From NCBI RefSeq assembly GCF_008831285.2, contig NC_045149.1, forward strand, positions 11,622,417-11,686,416: DNA of 64,000 nt. The letters run 5' to 3'. This stretch comes from Nymphaea colorata. Lineage: Eukaryota; Streptophyta; Magnoliopsida; Nymphaeales; Nymphaeaceae. Made by a program: the position numbers and the translations under genes. Shown piece by piece: positions 47,001-56,029 of the stretch (positions are counted from its first letter, which is position 1; every line of letters starts with the position of its first letter). The notes under the pieces were generated by a model. It had not been told where the DNA came from, made no database searches, and saw only the letters and a program-made list of their open reading frames with translations.

Positions 47001-49597
47001 GTGGAAAAAACACATACTCCCTCTCTGTTCCTTCACATTTAAGTTTTTGCAGGCAATCACTTGCACTAGGCTCAACTAATAATGAAGCAACAAACTGAAA
47101 TGCATGGGCACTTTAGACATGCAAAAAAACAATTTAGATTACACAGCTAATATGCAGATCTTCAACAAAAATAAGCAGCTGAAATTATACTTGAGTGAAA
47201 AGGGATCCCCAAGCACTATTTGAGCTTCCAAACTCAGAAGTACCTTTACCTTGTAGCATACTAGGAGCAACAAAACCATGAACTATGATTTTAACCATAA
47301 CCAGGGTACTGAACTCTGAAAGGCAGATATTAAAAATCCCAAAACCACTCACTCAATTTAAATTTGCAATTATGGAGGTAGAACCCATCCTTGCTCATCC
47401 ATATTTTTTTTAAAGCATATATCTTTGCACAAATTTTGCCTGCTGCAGCAAAGTTTAATTATGCTCAATAATGATTGGACAGTAATTAAGATAATATAAC
47501 TAAGATTACCTGAAGTAGTATTCTATCTACTTAACTAACAATGCACATAATTGAGGATTTGGTGCTGAAAAGAAGACAGCAGGTGGTGGAGAATGTGGAA
47601 TGAACCAAAGTGGGGTCAATGTGTGAGGCTGGAACATGATATACTGGTGGACCCATGTCTGCAAGCATAATGCTAGTTATCAGAGACAAAAACAAATGCC
47701 AGAATGCCAACCTAAGGTAAGAAATTCACCAGGATCGCCGATCAGGCTTGCCTAACCACAATGCAAGTTCACAAATAGGGTCACAGCAGCCTACTGCATA
47801 AAATTTTGTCAGTCAACCTCGACTATTGACGAGACATCCCATCAACCATAACACTCGTCCGGCATAACCCTAGTTCAAAAAATGCAAGAAAAGAGAAAGA
47901 GAGGGTGCTGACAGCTGGTTAGCAATCGCCTGAGGCCAGTGATGACAGTATGGAAAGGGAAAGGGGCGAAGAGGGAAAAGTAACAAATGATTTTTCTTTT
48001 TTTTTTTAAGGGCGAATGTTAATAACCTTTTTTACATTTTGCTGGAAGCATATACCTCAGGTAAGAGGTGTACTCCTGGTTGAGGTGTGCAGTTCTCCAT
48101 GGTGAGGTGCATGCCTCAGGAAAGACTTTATTTCACCCTTACGCCTTTGGATGAAGTTTGCTCTGAGGTATATACTCTAGGCATGAAGCATGCACCTTTA
48201 ACAATGCTGGTTGGATCAATCATCAAAGTCTTGCCTGTAAAGGTTGATAGTGCAGCATGTGATCTTAAGCATATGAGACTCTGAACTCAGTCCAGTGAAC
48301 TTATTCTTATATATTTTCTCTTGAAGCTACCATCAAATGTTCGTGTTCCTCCAAACTGGGTGAAGGTCAGCAGCACGATGAAGCTGACACGCTATCATCC
48401 TCCAGAAGTCCTTGCTGCTCTGGATGAATTGGCACTTGCAAAGGAAGAACTTGCTGTTGCCTGCAAAGCAGCATGGGACAATTTTTTGGCACAGTTTGAG
48501 GACCACTGTGCTGATTTTTGTGCTGCAGTGCATGCTCTGGCTACATTGGATTGCTTATATTCTCTTGCAGCTCTGTCTCACAAACGTGTATGTCAGTACA
48601 TTACTTTGATGCTATCTATTCTGATTAAGGCTGTTTGTGGACTGTTTATTTTGAAGTAATCTTTTGTTTTTTAATGTTGTCCTTAACCAGGGGTATGTGC
48701 GGCCTATTTTCGTGGAAGAGAATGAACCAATTCAGTTGCACATTCTTTCTGGTCGTCATCCGGTAGGCATACTGAGAGTACTGTATTTATTTGTTAATTT
48801 TTTGCCAGGGTTCTAAATATGCCACATTGTTTGTGTAGTGAAAGGTTTTTGAAGTTTCCTCCTTTTTTAGAGAAGTTGAAAAATATGCAATAGAAGCCCA
48901 CAGAACATGGCAAATGTTTCACCAGAAGCATCCTCAACAATTTTGACATTGTGTACAAAAATTTATTGTTAAATTAGTCCTGCCTAGTGAGATTATTTTA
49001 TTCTGGGTGTGGAAATCGTAGAATAACTCTTGACTAAATTCTCCCATAGTTCTTTGGCTGTGCATTCATATGGCACACCAACAAACGCCTCTTGTGAATC
49101 TTTGATAAAGTGGATGTAAGACGGGCAACAATGTATTGATCCTTCTTCGTCCATGTCATGTATTCAAAGACTCTTAATTCTTAACATAAATCAATGTGCC
49201 GCCTTCCCATCTTTCTATTCCTGATGATATTCAGAAGCTGCCCTAGCAGCACCATTCCAGGTGTCTAGACAGGTCTTGACCCTTTATCAAGGGAATGATT
49301 TGATTCTTTCAAATCTGACAATTCTTATTTATTCAATCTTTCTGAGATCATTAGTGGCAGAAAAATTTTGAGAGTATGAACCTGTTGGGTATAGAGTCCA
49401 TGATAAAGAAAATACAACAAAAATAAAGACAAAACAGTACTGTAGTGGGAATAAAGGAAATCAACAAAGGACCCACAGTTTGTGGGTTATAACTGTTAAG
49501 TAGTTTGTTGTCATTTTTATGTTCTTTTTTTTGTATTCTTATCATTGTATCTTTTATCTTCCTTTGCAGCTGAACAGCTGAGAGAGTTGTTGGATTG

Positions 49598-49676
<79 letters not shown>

Positions 49677-50648
49677 AAATATGCTGGCTACCTCTATTGC
49701 TAGATGAGTTTCTTTTTAATTTTCTGTCGTTAAAACCACCAACAGCTGTTGCTAAATGCCTGGAATTACTGTTGCCAAACAAGAATTGTGGCCAATGCAC
49801 CTTCTGTGATGATTTTTGGTTATATATATATATATATTAAATGCCCTCTAGTATTTTGTTTCTCTAACTTAGTCTCAGGGTTCTCTAGACATATATATTC
49901 CTCTGTTTTTAGCAATGGAATGCACTTTTTAGGACAGGCTTTAGCGGCATAATTTTTTTTAAAAAAAAAAAAACACTATCCAGCCACTGAGGTAGCCAGC
50001 TGATTTCACTTTTCCTGTATATATGTATATATTAAATGCTCTCAAAGATTTTGTTGTTCTTTGTGTCAGGGTTCTCTAGACATATATATTCCAGATTACC
50101 TCTATAGCTATGTGAAATTCTAATTTTACCCTTTTTTCTATATAATAAATGAACAATGCCAAGTTTTCATTTAGAAAATAAACAGTATTGCAAATTTGCA
50201 ATATTAATTGCACTGAGTCTGGATCCAGATCCAGTATAACAGCTTCCTCATGACATACATATAGACGTCCTAACAAAGATGGTGTGCTTCTATATCATAT
50301 TTGTGTCTCTGGAAGAGTACGGTTGGAGATTGAATGCCACTCTTTGAGAAACTAGGGTATGTTACATTTATACCATAACTCTGAAGATGTAACCTTTTTA
50401 CCTTCGCATATGAAGTCGGCCTGACCTGTTATTGTAGTTAGGTATCTCATAGTGAAACTGTTGGCTATATGGTATATCATTCTGGCTTATCATTGCAGGT
50501 GTTGGAGTCTACTTTGCAGGATTGTTTTGTCCCAAATGATACTGACCTGCATGAAGAACGAGAGTTCTGTCAGATTGTTACTGGGCCCAACATGGGTGGG
50601 AAAAGTTGCTATATTCGCCAGGTTGCTCTGGTTGCCCTCATGGCCCAG
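23826..50648 (+). CDS. MSH3: DNA mismatch repair protein MSH3 (exons 1-10; 3' part beyond window)
   Basis: MSH3 pairs with MSH2 (MutS-beta) in the nucleus to recognise insertion/deletion loops and start mismatch repair. Exons: 23826-24806, 25223-25399, 31070-31234, 32746-32844, 33385-33636, 45745-45990, 46069-46200, 48327-48587, 48691-48762, 50499-50648. They join in one frame (845 codons) with GT-AG borders, all phase 0. Seen in order: PCNA-binding box Q6xxI9xxFF13; basic KRPK near 71; MutS domain I (about 126-240) with [11 protein letters not shown]; connector domain from about 255; core/lever with [17 protein letters not shown] and [12 protein letters not shown]; clamp; Walker A GPNMGGKS at 824-831. 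Plant MSH3 is about 1,080 residues, so Walker B and the MSH2-interaction end lie past 64000. TE-loaded introns 2, 5 and 10 give it an unusual size. MSH6 and MSH7 are excluded by the N-terminus and by RYRFFGEDA. Confidence 0.95.
25223..25399 (+). CDS. MSH3: MSH3 exon 2
   Basis: 59 codons, starting [19 protein letters not shown] and ending ITSAME before GTATGT. The acceptor is TTTTCCTGCTTAG. This is the variable connector part of MSH3. VER.S matches the conserved short motif in plant homologues. Confidence 0.88.
25440..25497. repeat. Compound (GT)n(GA)n microsatellite
   Basis: About 28 bases of GT followed directly by about 30 bases of GA, 40 bases after the exon 2 donor. Confidence 0.92.
25858..26690. 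mobile_element. Inverted-repeat (Harbinger/Tourist-like) element with polypurine repeats
   Basis: The terminal inverted repeats GGTAGCGTTTGAT and (reverse complement) GGTAGTGTTTGAT differ by one base. CTA flanks both ends (25855-25857 and 26691-26693), a 3-bp duplication as in PIF/Harbinger elements. Removing it restores the Copia RNase H reading across the site, so it inserted into that Copia. Subterminal palindromes (AATAATATTTCCGGAAATATT; CCAGAAACATATTTCTGG) flank a polypurine core. No transposase, so non-autonomous. Confidence 0.7.
26054..26520 (+). repeat. Polypurine minisatellite, about 465 bases
   Basis: Almost pure A/G on the + strand, made of GGAGGAGGAAAGGGGAAGAA / GGAAGGAGGGAGGAGG units; the landmark GGGATCGTGGAAG occurs at 26301 and 26418. 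Only rare C or T bases interrupt. The open frames on both strands (arginine/glutamate/glycine on one, serine/proline/phenylalanine on the other) are artefacts of the repeat. Confidence 0.9.
27235..27585 (-). pseudogene. Copia reverse transcriptase fragment
   Basis: Reads [11 protein letters not shown] (catalytic YVDD present), then [30 protein letters not shown] and LYIIVTRH, all standard Copia RT blocks. The upstream RT part is broken by stops and frameshifts. Belongs to the relic 25610-27860. Confidence 0.85.
27861..28850. other. Unassigned repeat-like DNA in intron 2
   Basis: AGGAGCACTTTATCAAAACC occurs at 27881 and again at 28053, once beside the decayed Copia and once in a different context. 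The rest, with a run ending in GGCAACCCTTATTTATAGC near 28790-28817, has the feel of a retrotransposon LTR in reverse, but no partner, ends or target duplication were found. Confidence 0.3.
28851..29094. repeat. 122-bp tandem duplication
   Basis: Two adjacent copies, GTATTTTATTATTCTATC... (28851 and 28973). The one difference I see is CAGTTCCGG versus CAGTTCTGG. Near identity points to a recent event. Confidence 0.9.
29640..30089. repeat. Inverted-repeat-ended repeat with GGTACGGGTAC arrays
   Basis: Left end TCACATAGGTACGGG and right end (reverse complement) TCACATGGGTACTTC. Both ends carry arrays of GGTACGGGTAC-type words (29646-29695 and 30007-30083), with an AT-rich interior. No clear target duplication. 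Probably an old non-autonomous DNA transposon. Confidence 0.4.
31070..31234 (+). CDS. MSH3: MSH3 exon 3
   Basis: 55 codons from [20 protein letters not shown] through [14 protein letters not shown] to SSNTLQQLE, the start of the MutS core domain III. Acceptor CATGACAG, donor GTATTT. Intron 3 (31235-32745) has T-rich tracts and a (TA)n run near 32024-32051, and no recognised TE. Confidence 0.92.
32746..32844 (+). CDS. MSH3: MSH3 exon 4
   Basis: 33 codons: [20 protein letters not shown] then [13 protein letters not shown]. This is the conserved N..dGs..GSL...ln.T.T..G.RLL..W block of MutS core domains. Acceptor TTTATGCAG, donor GTATGT. Confidence 0.92.
33045..33160. repeat. Tandem duplication in MSH3 intron 4
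   Basis: TAAGTTATATATATGTCATAG... through TGCCGCCTTTTAGG occurs twice, at 33045-33094 and 33095-33160. The copies differ only in the length of the TA run, so replication slippage or a recent duplication is likely. Confidence 0.9.
33385..33636 (+). CDS. MSH3: MSH3 exon 5
   Basis: 84 codons from [20 protein letters not shown] (the conserved PL.d...I..RLDAV block) to [21 protein letters not shown]. Acceptor GGTTACAG, donor GTAACA. Lies at the left edge of the very long intron 5. Confidence 0.93.
34350..34514 (+). repeat. 5' LTR of Copia 34350-43041
   Basis: 165 bp, very short for a Copia LTR. TATATAAA at 34451-34458 is a good TATA box for the element transcript. Differs from the 3' LTR by GAGAGGG versus GATAGGG and by TTGAACA versus TTCAACA. 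Confidence 0.95.
34515..34526 (+). other. Primer binding site (initiator tRNA-Met)
   Basis: TGGTATCAGAGC directly after the 5' LTR. The 630-bp leader to 35157 is rich in CGCCG and CTG words. Confidence 0.9.
35158..42869 (+). CDS. Copia gag-pol polyprotein, interrupted by hAT
   Basis: Coding runs 35158-38048 and resumes at 41552-42869, about 1,402 residues if the hAT insert and one duplicated target copy are left out. Domains in order: gag with N-terminal [17 protein letters not shown]; zinc knuckle [14 protein letters not shown] (about 252-265); protease LIDSGASTH (Asp about 355); GAG-pre-integrase and HHCC (HLRFGHL...[10 protein letters not shown]); integrase core with [13 protein letters not shown] and [13 protein letters not shown] starting [10 protein letters not shown], split at KARLVAKG, with [10 protein letters not shown]; RNase H with VDADYAG and [11 protein letters not shown] see no other stop or frameshift. 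As it stands the frame runs into the hAT end and stops at 38109, so no complete RT can be made unless hAT is excised. Confidence 0.92.
38052..38240. repeat. Subterminal palindrome array of the hAT element
   Basis: GTATCGTACGATAC and part-copies (CGATACGATAC, CCCGTATCGTACGATACGGG) are densely packed just inside the left end. hAT transposases bind short subterminal repeats, so this is the likely binding array. Strong hairpin potential. Confidence 0.85.
38597..41129 (+). CDS. hAT transposase (BED finger, DUF659-like, hAT dimerisation), one nonsense codon
   Basis: Proposed exons 38597-40448, 40539-40743 and 40841-41129 (about 781 residues); both introns are GT-AG and about 90-100 bp. I chose the ATG at 38597 (MDPTWQWCE) because BED-type transposases start there; an in-frame ATG at 38549 also exists. 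BED zinc finger with CGFCGN and MKHHLAG at the N-terminus; an acidic stretch about 90-115; the DUF659-like catalytic part with [20 protein letters not shown] and [14 protein letters not shown]-terminal dimerisation region [20 protein letters not shown]; then a very acidic tail. TAG at 39941-39943 replaces what relatives usually have as Trp after SEE. The frame is otherwise open, so this is a single-mutation pseudogene. Confidence 0.85.
42877..43041 (+). repeat. 3' LTR of Copia 34350-43041
   Basis: 165 bp, equal in length to the 5' LTR with two substitutions. TATATAAA at 42978-42985 could also fire transcription rightward into MSH3 intron 5. Confidence 0.95.
43060..44800 (-). pseudogene. Decayed hAT transposase relic with multiplied BED finger
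   Basis: The minus-strand frame 43150-43350 reads [12 protein letters not shown] then [12 protein letters not shown], closely like the matching block of the hAT at 38049 ([11 protein letters not shown]...[10 protein letters not shown]). Further right (upstream in its sense), 43590-43980 carries linker-like fragments, and 43984-44800 carries four copies of a BED-finger-like segment. Many stops. Related to but clearly older than the intact hAT, and it sits 20 bp outside the Copia. Confidence 0.65.
43984..44800 (-). repeat. Fourfold tandem repeat of about 200 bp with BED-finger-like coding
   Basis: Units begin GGCATTA(C/T)TTTCCCA at about 43984, 44188, 44382 and 44595 and continue with ATGGAGTCACATT, then CTAAATGGTG. 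On the minus strand each unit reads like [20 protein letters not shown] preceded by a [10 protein letters not shown]-type block, i.e. the helix and leading part of a BED finger. Confidence 0.7.
44801..45744. other. Right end of intron 5, unrecognised
   Basis: AT-rich, no coding or TE signature recognised. Ends in the acceptor GAATAGTTACAG. Confidence 0.4.
45745..45990 (+). CDS. MSH3: MSH3 exon 6
   Basis: 82 codons. The exon must start at TTTATTGCAGTT ([17 protein letters not shown]), using the acceptor GTTACAG. The nearby TTATTGCAG four codons inside would shift the frame and delete conserved residues. Continues [34 protein letters not shown], to SSGQFPE. Core/lever domain. Donor GTAGGT, then a normal 78-bp intron 6. 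Confidence 0.92.
46069..46200 (+). CDS. MSH3: MSH3 exon 7
   Basis: 44 codons: [19 protein letters not shown] then [19 protein letters not shown], ending STHLLE. Clamp region entry; the RK.L...NLEF..V.G..HL.E pattern is typical of MSH3. Donor GTACGA. Confidence 0.92.
46201..48326 (+). other. MSH3: MSH3 intron 7 (2.1 kb), probable old DNA element
   Basis: Between about 46430 and 48215 both edges carry GAGGCATAAGC/CCTAGGCATGAAGCATGCACC-type words, and the right edge reads CATTGTTAAAGG in reverse, similar to the CAATGTTGT end of the hAT at 38049. The interior is AT-rich without coding. A non-autonomous hAT-like element is possible; no target duplication was confirmed. Confidence 0.3.
48327..48587 (+). 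CDS. MSH3: MSH3 exon 8
   Basis: 87 codons: [20 protein letters not shown] then [21 protein letters not shown], through [13 protein letters not shown]-like helices, to ALSHKR. The RYH.PE motif and DCL.SL helix close the clamp and return to the core. Acceptor TTGAAG, donor GTATGT. Intron 8 is only 103 bp. Confidence 0.93.
48691..48762 (+). CDS. MSH3: MSH3 exon 9
   Basis: 24 codons: [20 protein letters not shown] then GRHP. This is the conserved YVRP.f......i.i..GRHPV entry to the ATPase domain. Acceptor CCTTAACCAG, donor GTAGGC. Confidence 0.93.
48763..50498 (+). other. MSH3: MSH3 intron 9 (1.7 kb) with repeat debris
   Basis: The minus strand at about 48990-49250 has weak Copia-gag-like pieces ([25 protein letters not shown]), possibly an old relic. 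A (TA)n(GATA)n(GA)n compound microsatellite lies at 49604-49672. Two related segments (49822-49903 and 50017-50092) share TATATTAAATGC and CAGGGTTCTCTAGACATATA, so a local duplication is present. Confidence 0.4.
49604..49672. repeat. Compound (TA)n(GATA)n(GA)n microsatellite
   Basis: Three adjoining simple repeats, about 25, 17 and 26 bases long, in intron 9. Confidence 0.92.
50499..50648 (+). CDS. MSH3: MSH3 exon 10 (Walker A)
   Basis: 50 codons: [48 protein letters not shown]. The ATP-binding P-loop GPNMGGKS is intact (residues 824-831). Donor GTATAA. The next expected exon, beginning near VGSFVPA in homologues, was not found before 64000. Confidence 0.95.
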
Positions 50649-51483
50649 GTATAATATGATAGTAATAGTTGCTGCATAGTTCTTTCCAAAATTTACCGGA
50701 TTATGTCTGTTGCTGTTGCTTTCCATATTTTTGTCTGATTTGTCAATTCAGATTCTGCTTTGTGGTTTTACTTGCTTCTGCCTATTTTCCCCGATTATTT
50801 TATTCTGGGCCTTTTTGGTGTGTAAATTGATCGATACAAAATGCTAGGACAATTCTTCCCTTACTCTGGACTTGTATAATATGCTGCCAAAAACTTCTTT
50901 CCTTTGAAGGATATAAGATCTTAAAAATCCTAGCCTTATTGTGAATATGGTGTCAATTATTGCTTAAATTGAGATGATAGGTTGGGGACTGATATTTCTC
51001 TCATGTGACCTCTGCATCGACAATGTTCAATGTATTATGTGTCTCTGGAATTTTGCATTTCTTGACTGTATGCAGTTTGTCTGATAAGACCTTATCCTTG
51101 ACATTCAATTTATTGTCTTTTTGGAATTTTGCATTTTCGGTTTTTGTCTCAAGAATCTGCTGTGCTAGTTCCATGGAATATGTGTGGGTTCAGATTTGAT
51201 TCAATACAGCTTGCATCTTTTCAATAGTTATCTGCGTTCAATTAGTACTAGTCTCTCTCTTTCTCTCTCTCTCTCATGAGTGCACACACAGGCACATACA
51301 TATAGATGTGGATAATAAAATATGTAGCCAGTGAGTGCATTAAGTTGTTCTTTTGAGTTTTTGAAAAATCGAATCGTGTAAATGATGTATATGATTGCCT
51401 GCTGCTAGAATTGAATATTTGAGGTAAAAAAAAAGGAAAGCATGTTGGAACTTGATGATTTGTGGTCAGTGGACCTTGCTAAA

Positions 51484-51737
51484 TGTAGAAACACGTAGAT
51501 CAAGAACAAAGAAAATGATGAACACGATGTAACGTGGAAAAACCCTCAACACGAGGGAAAAAACCACGGACGAGGAGGAACTGGCGCACACTAGCTACCA
51601 GACTCTCTCTCTCTTAAGATTTCATTAATTTCTCAAAATTAGGGTTACAACCCTTAAGTAAGGCCCAACAAGGGCTACACGATGGATCGGGTCTGGATCC
51701 AAACCCGGTCCTGAAACCCACTTGACATGCTTCAACA
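51484..51737 (-). repeat. 3' LTR of Copia 51484-56925
   Basis: 254 bp. Differs from the 5' LTR by TTTCTCAAAATT versus TTTCTTAAAATT and GATCCAAACC versus GATCCAGACC. Confidence 0.95.
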
Positions 51738-54700
51738 CTCCCCCTCAAGTTGGGCATACATATCATACATGCCCAACTTGGATACATTTCTCTCGAATGT
51801 AGTCGAGGACAGAGCTTTCGTCAGAACATCAGCAGTTTGATCTTCAGACTTCATGTAAGGTAAGATTAGCTCTTTAGCATCAATCCTTTCACGGATGAAG
51901 TGGCGGTCAATCTCAACATGCTTCGTTCTGTCGTTTAGTACAGGGTTGTTGGCAAGGTTGATTGTAGACTTGTTGTCACAGTACATCTTCGTAGGTCCTT
52001 CAATATCTATTCCGATATCAGTCAGTAATATTTTCAGCCATAGTAATTCTGACACCCCCATAGTAATGACTCTATACTCTGCCTCTGCACTAGACCGAGA
52101 ACACACATCTTGTCTCTTACTCCTCCAAACAACAAGGTTTCCTCCCAAGTAGACACAATACCCTGTGGTAGACCGTCTAGTGTCAGCACAACCTGCCCAG
52201 TCTGCATCGGAATAGCCCTCAATTTCTACAGTCTCTTGTTTTACATACAAGAGTCCCTTGCCAGGATTTCTCTTCAAATAGCACAGGATTCTGTCCACAG
52301 CCTTCAAGTGTGCATCAGTAGGTGCATGCATGAATTGACTCAGTACATTCACTGCAAAAGTGATATCTGGTCTTGTAAGAGTAAGATAAATCAACTTTCC
52401 AACCAGACGTTGATATCTTCCCTTAGCTTCTTCACAGAGCAGCCCTCCATCTCTGAGGCTCAACTTGTGTCCAACATCAAGTGGGGTAGAAGCAGGTCTG
52501 CACCCCAGCTTACCAGTCTCCTCCAACAGATCTAATGTGTATTTCCTTTGGTTCAGCACCAGGCCAGTTCTAGATCTAGCAATTTCAATGCCAAGAAAGT
52601 ACCTCAGTTTGCCAAGATCTTTAAGGTCAAATTCAGCAGCCAGTAACACTTTTAACTTGATGATCTCCGCCTCATCATCTCCTGTGACAATCATGTCATC
52701 CACATAGACAAGTAAAAGAGTGACCCTGCCCTCCTTTTTCTTCACAAATAGAGTGTGGTCTCCATTTCCTTGATTATACCCATGGTGTTGCATCACTCGT
52801 CTGAGTCATTCGAACCATGCTCTAGGTGATTGCTTGAGGCCATATAGTGCCTTTTTCAGCTTACAACATTTCTCTGGTTCTTCATATCCTGGGGGCATGT
52901 GCATGTACACTTCTTCTTCGAGATCACCATTGAGGAAAGCATTCCTAACATCGAGTTGGTACATCCTCCACTCCTTCATCACAGATAGGGACATAACAAC
53001 TCTAACTGTCTTCATTTTTGCAACTGGAGCAAAAGTCTCTAGGTAATCAATTCCATATTTTTTACTAAACCCCTTGGCTACAAGACGAGCTTTGTAACTT
53101 TCAACACTCCCATCTGGTTTGTACTTGATGGTATACACCCATTTGGATCTAACCAAGTGAGCCGCCTCAGGAATCTACACAACCTCCCATGTCATGTTTC
53201 TTCTCAAGGCTTCCATTTCTTCTTTCATAGCATCAGCCCACTTGGAATCACTTTGAGCTTTCGCAACGGTCCTGGGAATCATAGCCAAAGAAAGAGAAGA
53301 AACAAAACACTTGTAATCCTTGTCAAGTCTGGAATAAGATATAAAATTACCAATAGGGTGTTGAGTACATGACCTGACACCCTTTCTCAGGGCAATGGGA
53401 AGATCTTCATTTTCCTTTTCAACTTCATCTTGAGTCTTCAAGGTCGGACTTGGTTCATCCAGGGAATGAGTGGCATTGGGATTGGAAGTAGATTTCGCAC
53501 CACAAGTCACCTCCTCTGTCCGAGCACCTCGTCTAGAGTAGACCTGTCCAAACAACCGAAGGTCTTCCTTCTCAGTCCCGGTGTTACACCCTTTCTCCTT
53601 CTTCGGCATATCAACAACCGTGATAGGCTCTTCTTTCTTATAATCCAAAAACTCTGTAAATTGAATCTCTTGACTCTGAGAATACTCTTCCCTAACCACA
53701 GACTTCTCCCCCTGAAGAGGATTCTCACAAAAATAAGAGGCATGTTCCAAAAAGGTAACATCCCTTGTAACATAAACTCGACCAGTGGTAGGATCAAGAC
53801 ATCTATACCCTTTCTGAGTGGAAGAATACCCAACAAACACACCCTTGATAGACCGAGGGTCAAGTTTCTTAACATTGGGACTGTGATCATGAATAAAACA
53901 CACACAGCCAAACACACGAGGGGGGAGAAGAAAAGGTTGACGACTTCCCGGAAGTAAGGAGTGAGGAGTTCAACCATTCAGTACACGACTGGGCATGCGG
54001 TTGATGAGGTATACACTAGTAATAACTGCATCACCCCAATAGTGTTTGGGAAGATTTCGCTGAAACAAAAGGGCTCTGGTGACATTGAGAAGCTGGCGGT
54101 TCTTCCTCTCAGCCACCCCGTTCTGAGGGGGGGTATAACTGCAGGACGTCTCATGTACAATCCCCCTTCTTCGAAGGAAATCCTCAACCGACTGACACAT
54201 ATACTTACGGGCATTATCCGATCGAAAAGTTTTAACATTTCCACCATATTGAGTTTGCACAAGAAGAATGAATGTCTCTATGATTTGAGGTATCTCACTG
54301 CGATCTTTTAACAAGTACACAAAGGTGGTTCTAGAGAAGTCATCAATAAAAGTAATAAAATATTGAAACCCTTGACGGATATGAATTCCCGAAGGCCCCC
54401 ACACATCAAAATGAACTAAGGAAAAAGCTTCATTAACACAACTAGTAGAAATAGGGTACGAAGCCCTCACATGTTTGGCAAACTGACTTACATCACAGGA
54501 AATCAAAGACAAATTCAGATTGGAACACAAATCGGGAAACAACTGCTTTAAAATCCCAAAAGGTAAATGCCCAAGGCGTTCATGCCAATACAAAAAGGAC
54601 TGAAGACAATCTTCTCTTCTTTTTTTTGTCTTGCTGATCGCTGTCATAAGAGCCGTGGCCACGCATATGGGAAGACAATATAAGCCATCAGACGCCAAAC

Positions 54701-55244
54701 CAATCTCAATCCTCTTCTCTGTCACCAAGTCCTGCAAAACACAACGATTGGCAGAGAAAATGAGTTCATAATTCAGCTCTTTAGTAAGTTTACTAACTGA
54801 TAAGAGATTTAAGGGAAGCTGAGGGACATGTAATGCTCCTCGCACATAAAATTTGTCCAACAAGGAACCAGCCACAGAGGTAGAGGAACCATCTGCGAGA
54901 GATACACGTTCTCTTCCAGAAGCCAACTTATACTCATGAAACAATTTAGGATTACCTATCATGTGGTGAGTAGCACCACTGTCAACAATCCATTCTCCCA
55001 AGTAGGAATTACCTTTATCCCCTACAATGGCAAGAGCATGATTAGCCTTCGTCTCATCTGATGTCTCGGTCGGATTGACATCGATCCGACCCAAATAGGC
55101 CCGCCGCAGTTCACGAAGCTGTTCAGCAGAAATGGAGACCTTGCCTCCACTAGACTTGGTATCCTCTGACACAGGCGTCTTCCCACTAGAAGATCTCGCC
55201 CTGTTACCCCGTTTTTCTGGATGAAGATCCCAACAAAAATCCAC
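51732..55244 (-). pseudogene. Copia pol: protease, integrase, RT, RNase H with three nonsense codons
   Basis: A single minus-strand frame runs from 55244 to 51732, broken only by stops at 53970-53972, 53175-53177 and 52806-52808. In order: degenerate zinc knuckle CTHYKKTGHTVDFC (second Cys is Tyr); protease WIVDSGATHHM; HHCC and integrase core ([26 protein letters not shown]); RT with [21 protein letters not shown] and VYVDDMIVTG; RNase H with SDADWAGC and SSAEAEYR; ending in AQLEGEC. The stops follow VLNG, EVV and AWFE. All three could come from CGA or CAG codons by C-to-T change. As it stands it cannot make a full polyprotein. Confidence 0.9.
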
Positions 55245-55369
55245 AGTATGGCCAGTCTTCTTGTAATGAGTGCAAGTTTGGGAGCACTACCCGGACCACG
55301 GCTAACAAGTGCAGATCTCTCATTATAAGGTATGTGATCCCTCTTCCCCGCCGGGGTAACAAGTTTTCT

Positions 55370-56029
55370 CTATTCTTCAGCTTCAACACGGGAGTAGACA
55401 TCTTCAATACTGAAGGATTCTTCAGAGTTAAGAATCTGACTCCTGATATTTTCAAAGTCGTCATTTAGCCCTGCTAAGAACAGGAATATCCTATTCTCCC
55501 ATTCTTTGGCAACATACTGCATCTGATCATCATGACAGTGCCAAGTGGTCTCGGAATGATAGTCAAGATCCTCCCATTTGGATTTAAGAGCTGCATAGAA
55601 ATCGGCGACCGAAAGATCCCCTTGCCTGAGAGCATATACATCCTTCATCAGTTGATACACACGAACCTTCTTCTTCTTCTGGCCATACATTTGTTCCAAC
55701 ATGATCCACATATCTCTCGCAGTCTTCTTCCGAAGAATTAGAGATTGAATATCAGACGAGACTGAATTTACAATCCAAGTTTTCACTTGGTTGTCCTCAA
55801 GATACCAAGTATCCCAAGCATTACTGTTTGCAGCAGGTTCAACCTTACTCCCATTCACATATGCAATACGGCCTCGACCAGCTATTCCCATGGTGATGGC
55901 GGCAGCCCACTTAAGATAATTTTCCTTAGTAAGGCAAATGGTAGTGACCTGAACAAGAATACTCGCGGTTCTATAAGCCACTGCTTCATTCTGATCAGTG
56001 TTGACGGTCGACGAGGAAGAGGCTGCCAT
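55370..56029 (-). CDS. Copia gag, prematurely stopped
   Basis: 219 codons from MAASSSSTVNTDQNEAV. It contains the UBN2-type gag pattern: LTKENYLKWAAAI, VKTWIVNSVSSDIQ, ARDMWIMLEQMYGQ, LNDDFENIRSQIL and IEDVYSRVEAEE. It stops at TAG (55370-55372) before the zinc knuckle. The knuckle lies downstream in another frame, so one frameshift lies between about 55270 and 55310. The leader between gag and the 5' LTR (56030-56671) is rich in GCAGCGGCGG repeats and gives spurious frames. Confidence 0.85.
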   Translation of the reverse strand: MAASSSSTVNTDQNEAVAYRTASILVQVTTICLTKENYLKWAAAITMGIAGRGRIAYVNGSKVEPAANSNAWDTWYLEDNQVKTWIVNSVSSDIQSLILRKKTARDMWIMLEQMYGQKKKKVRVYQLMKDVYALRQGDLSVADFYAALKSKWEDLDYHSETTWHCHDDQMQYVAKEWENRIFLFLAGLNDDFENIRSQILNSEESFSIEDVYSRVEAEE

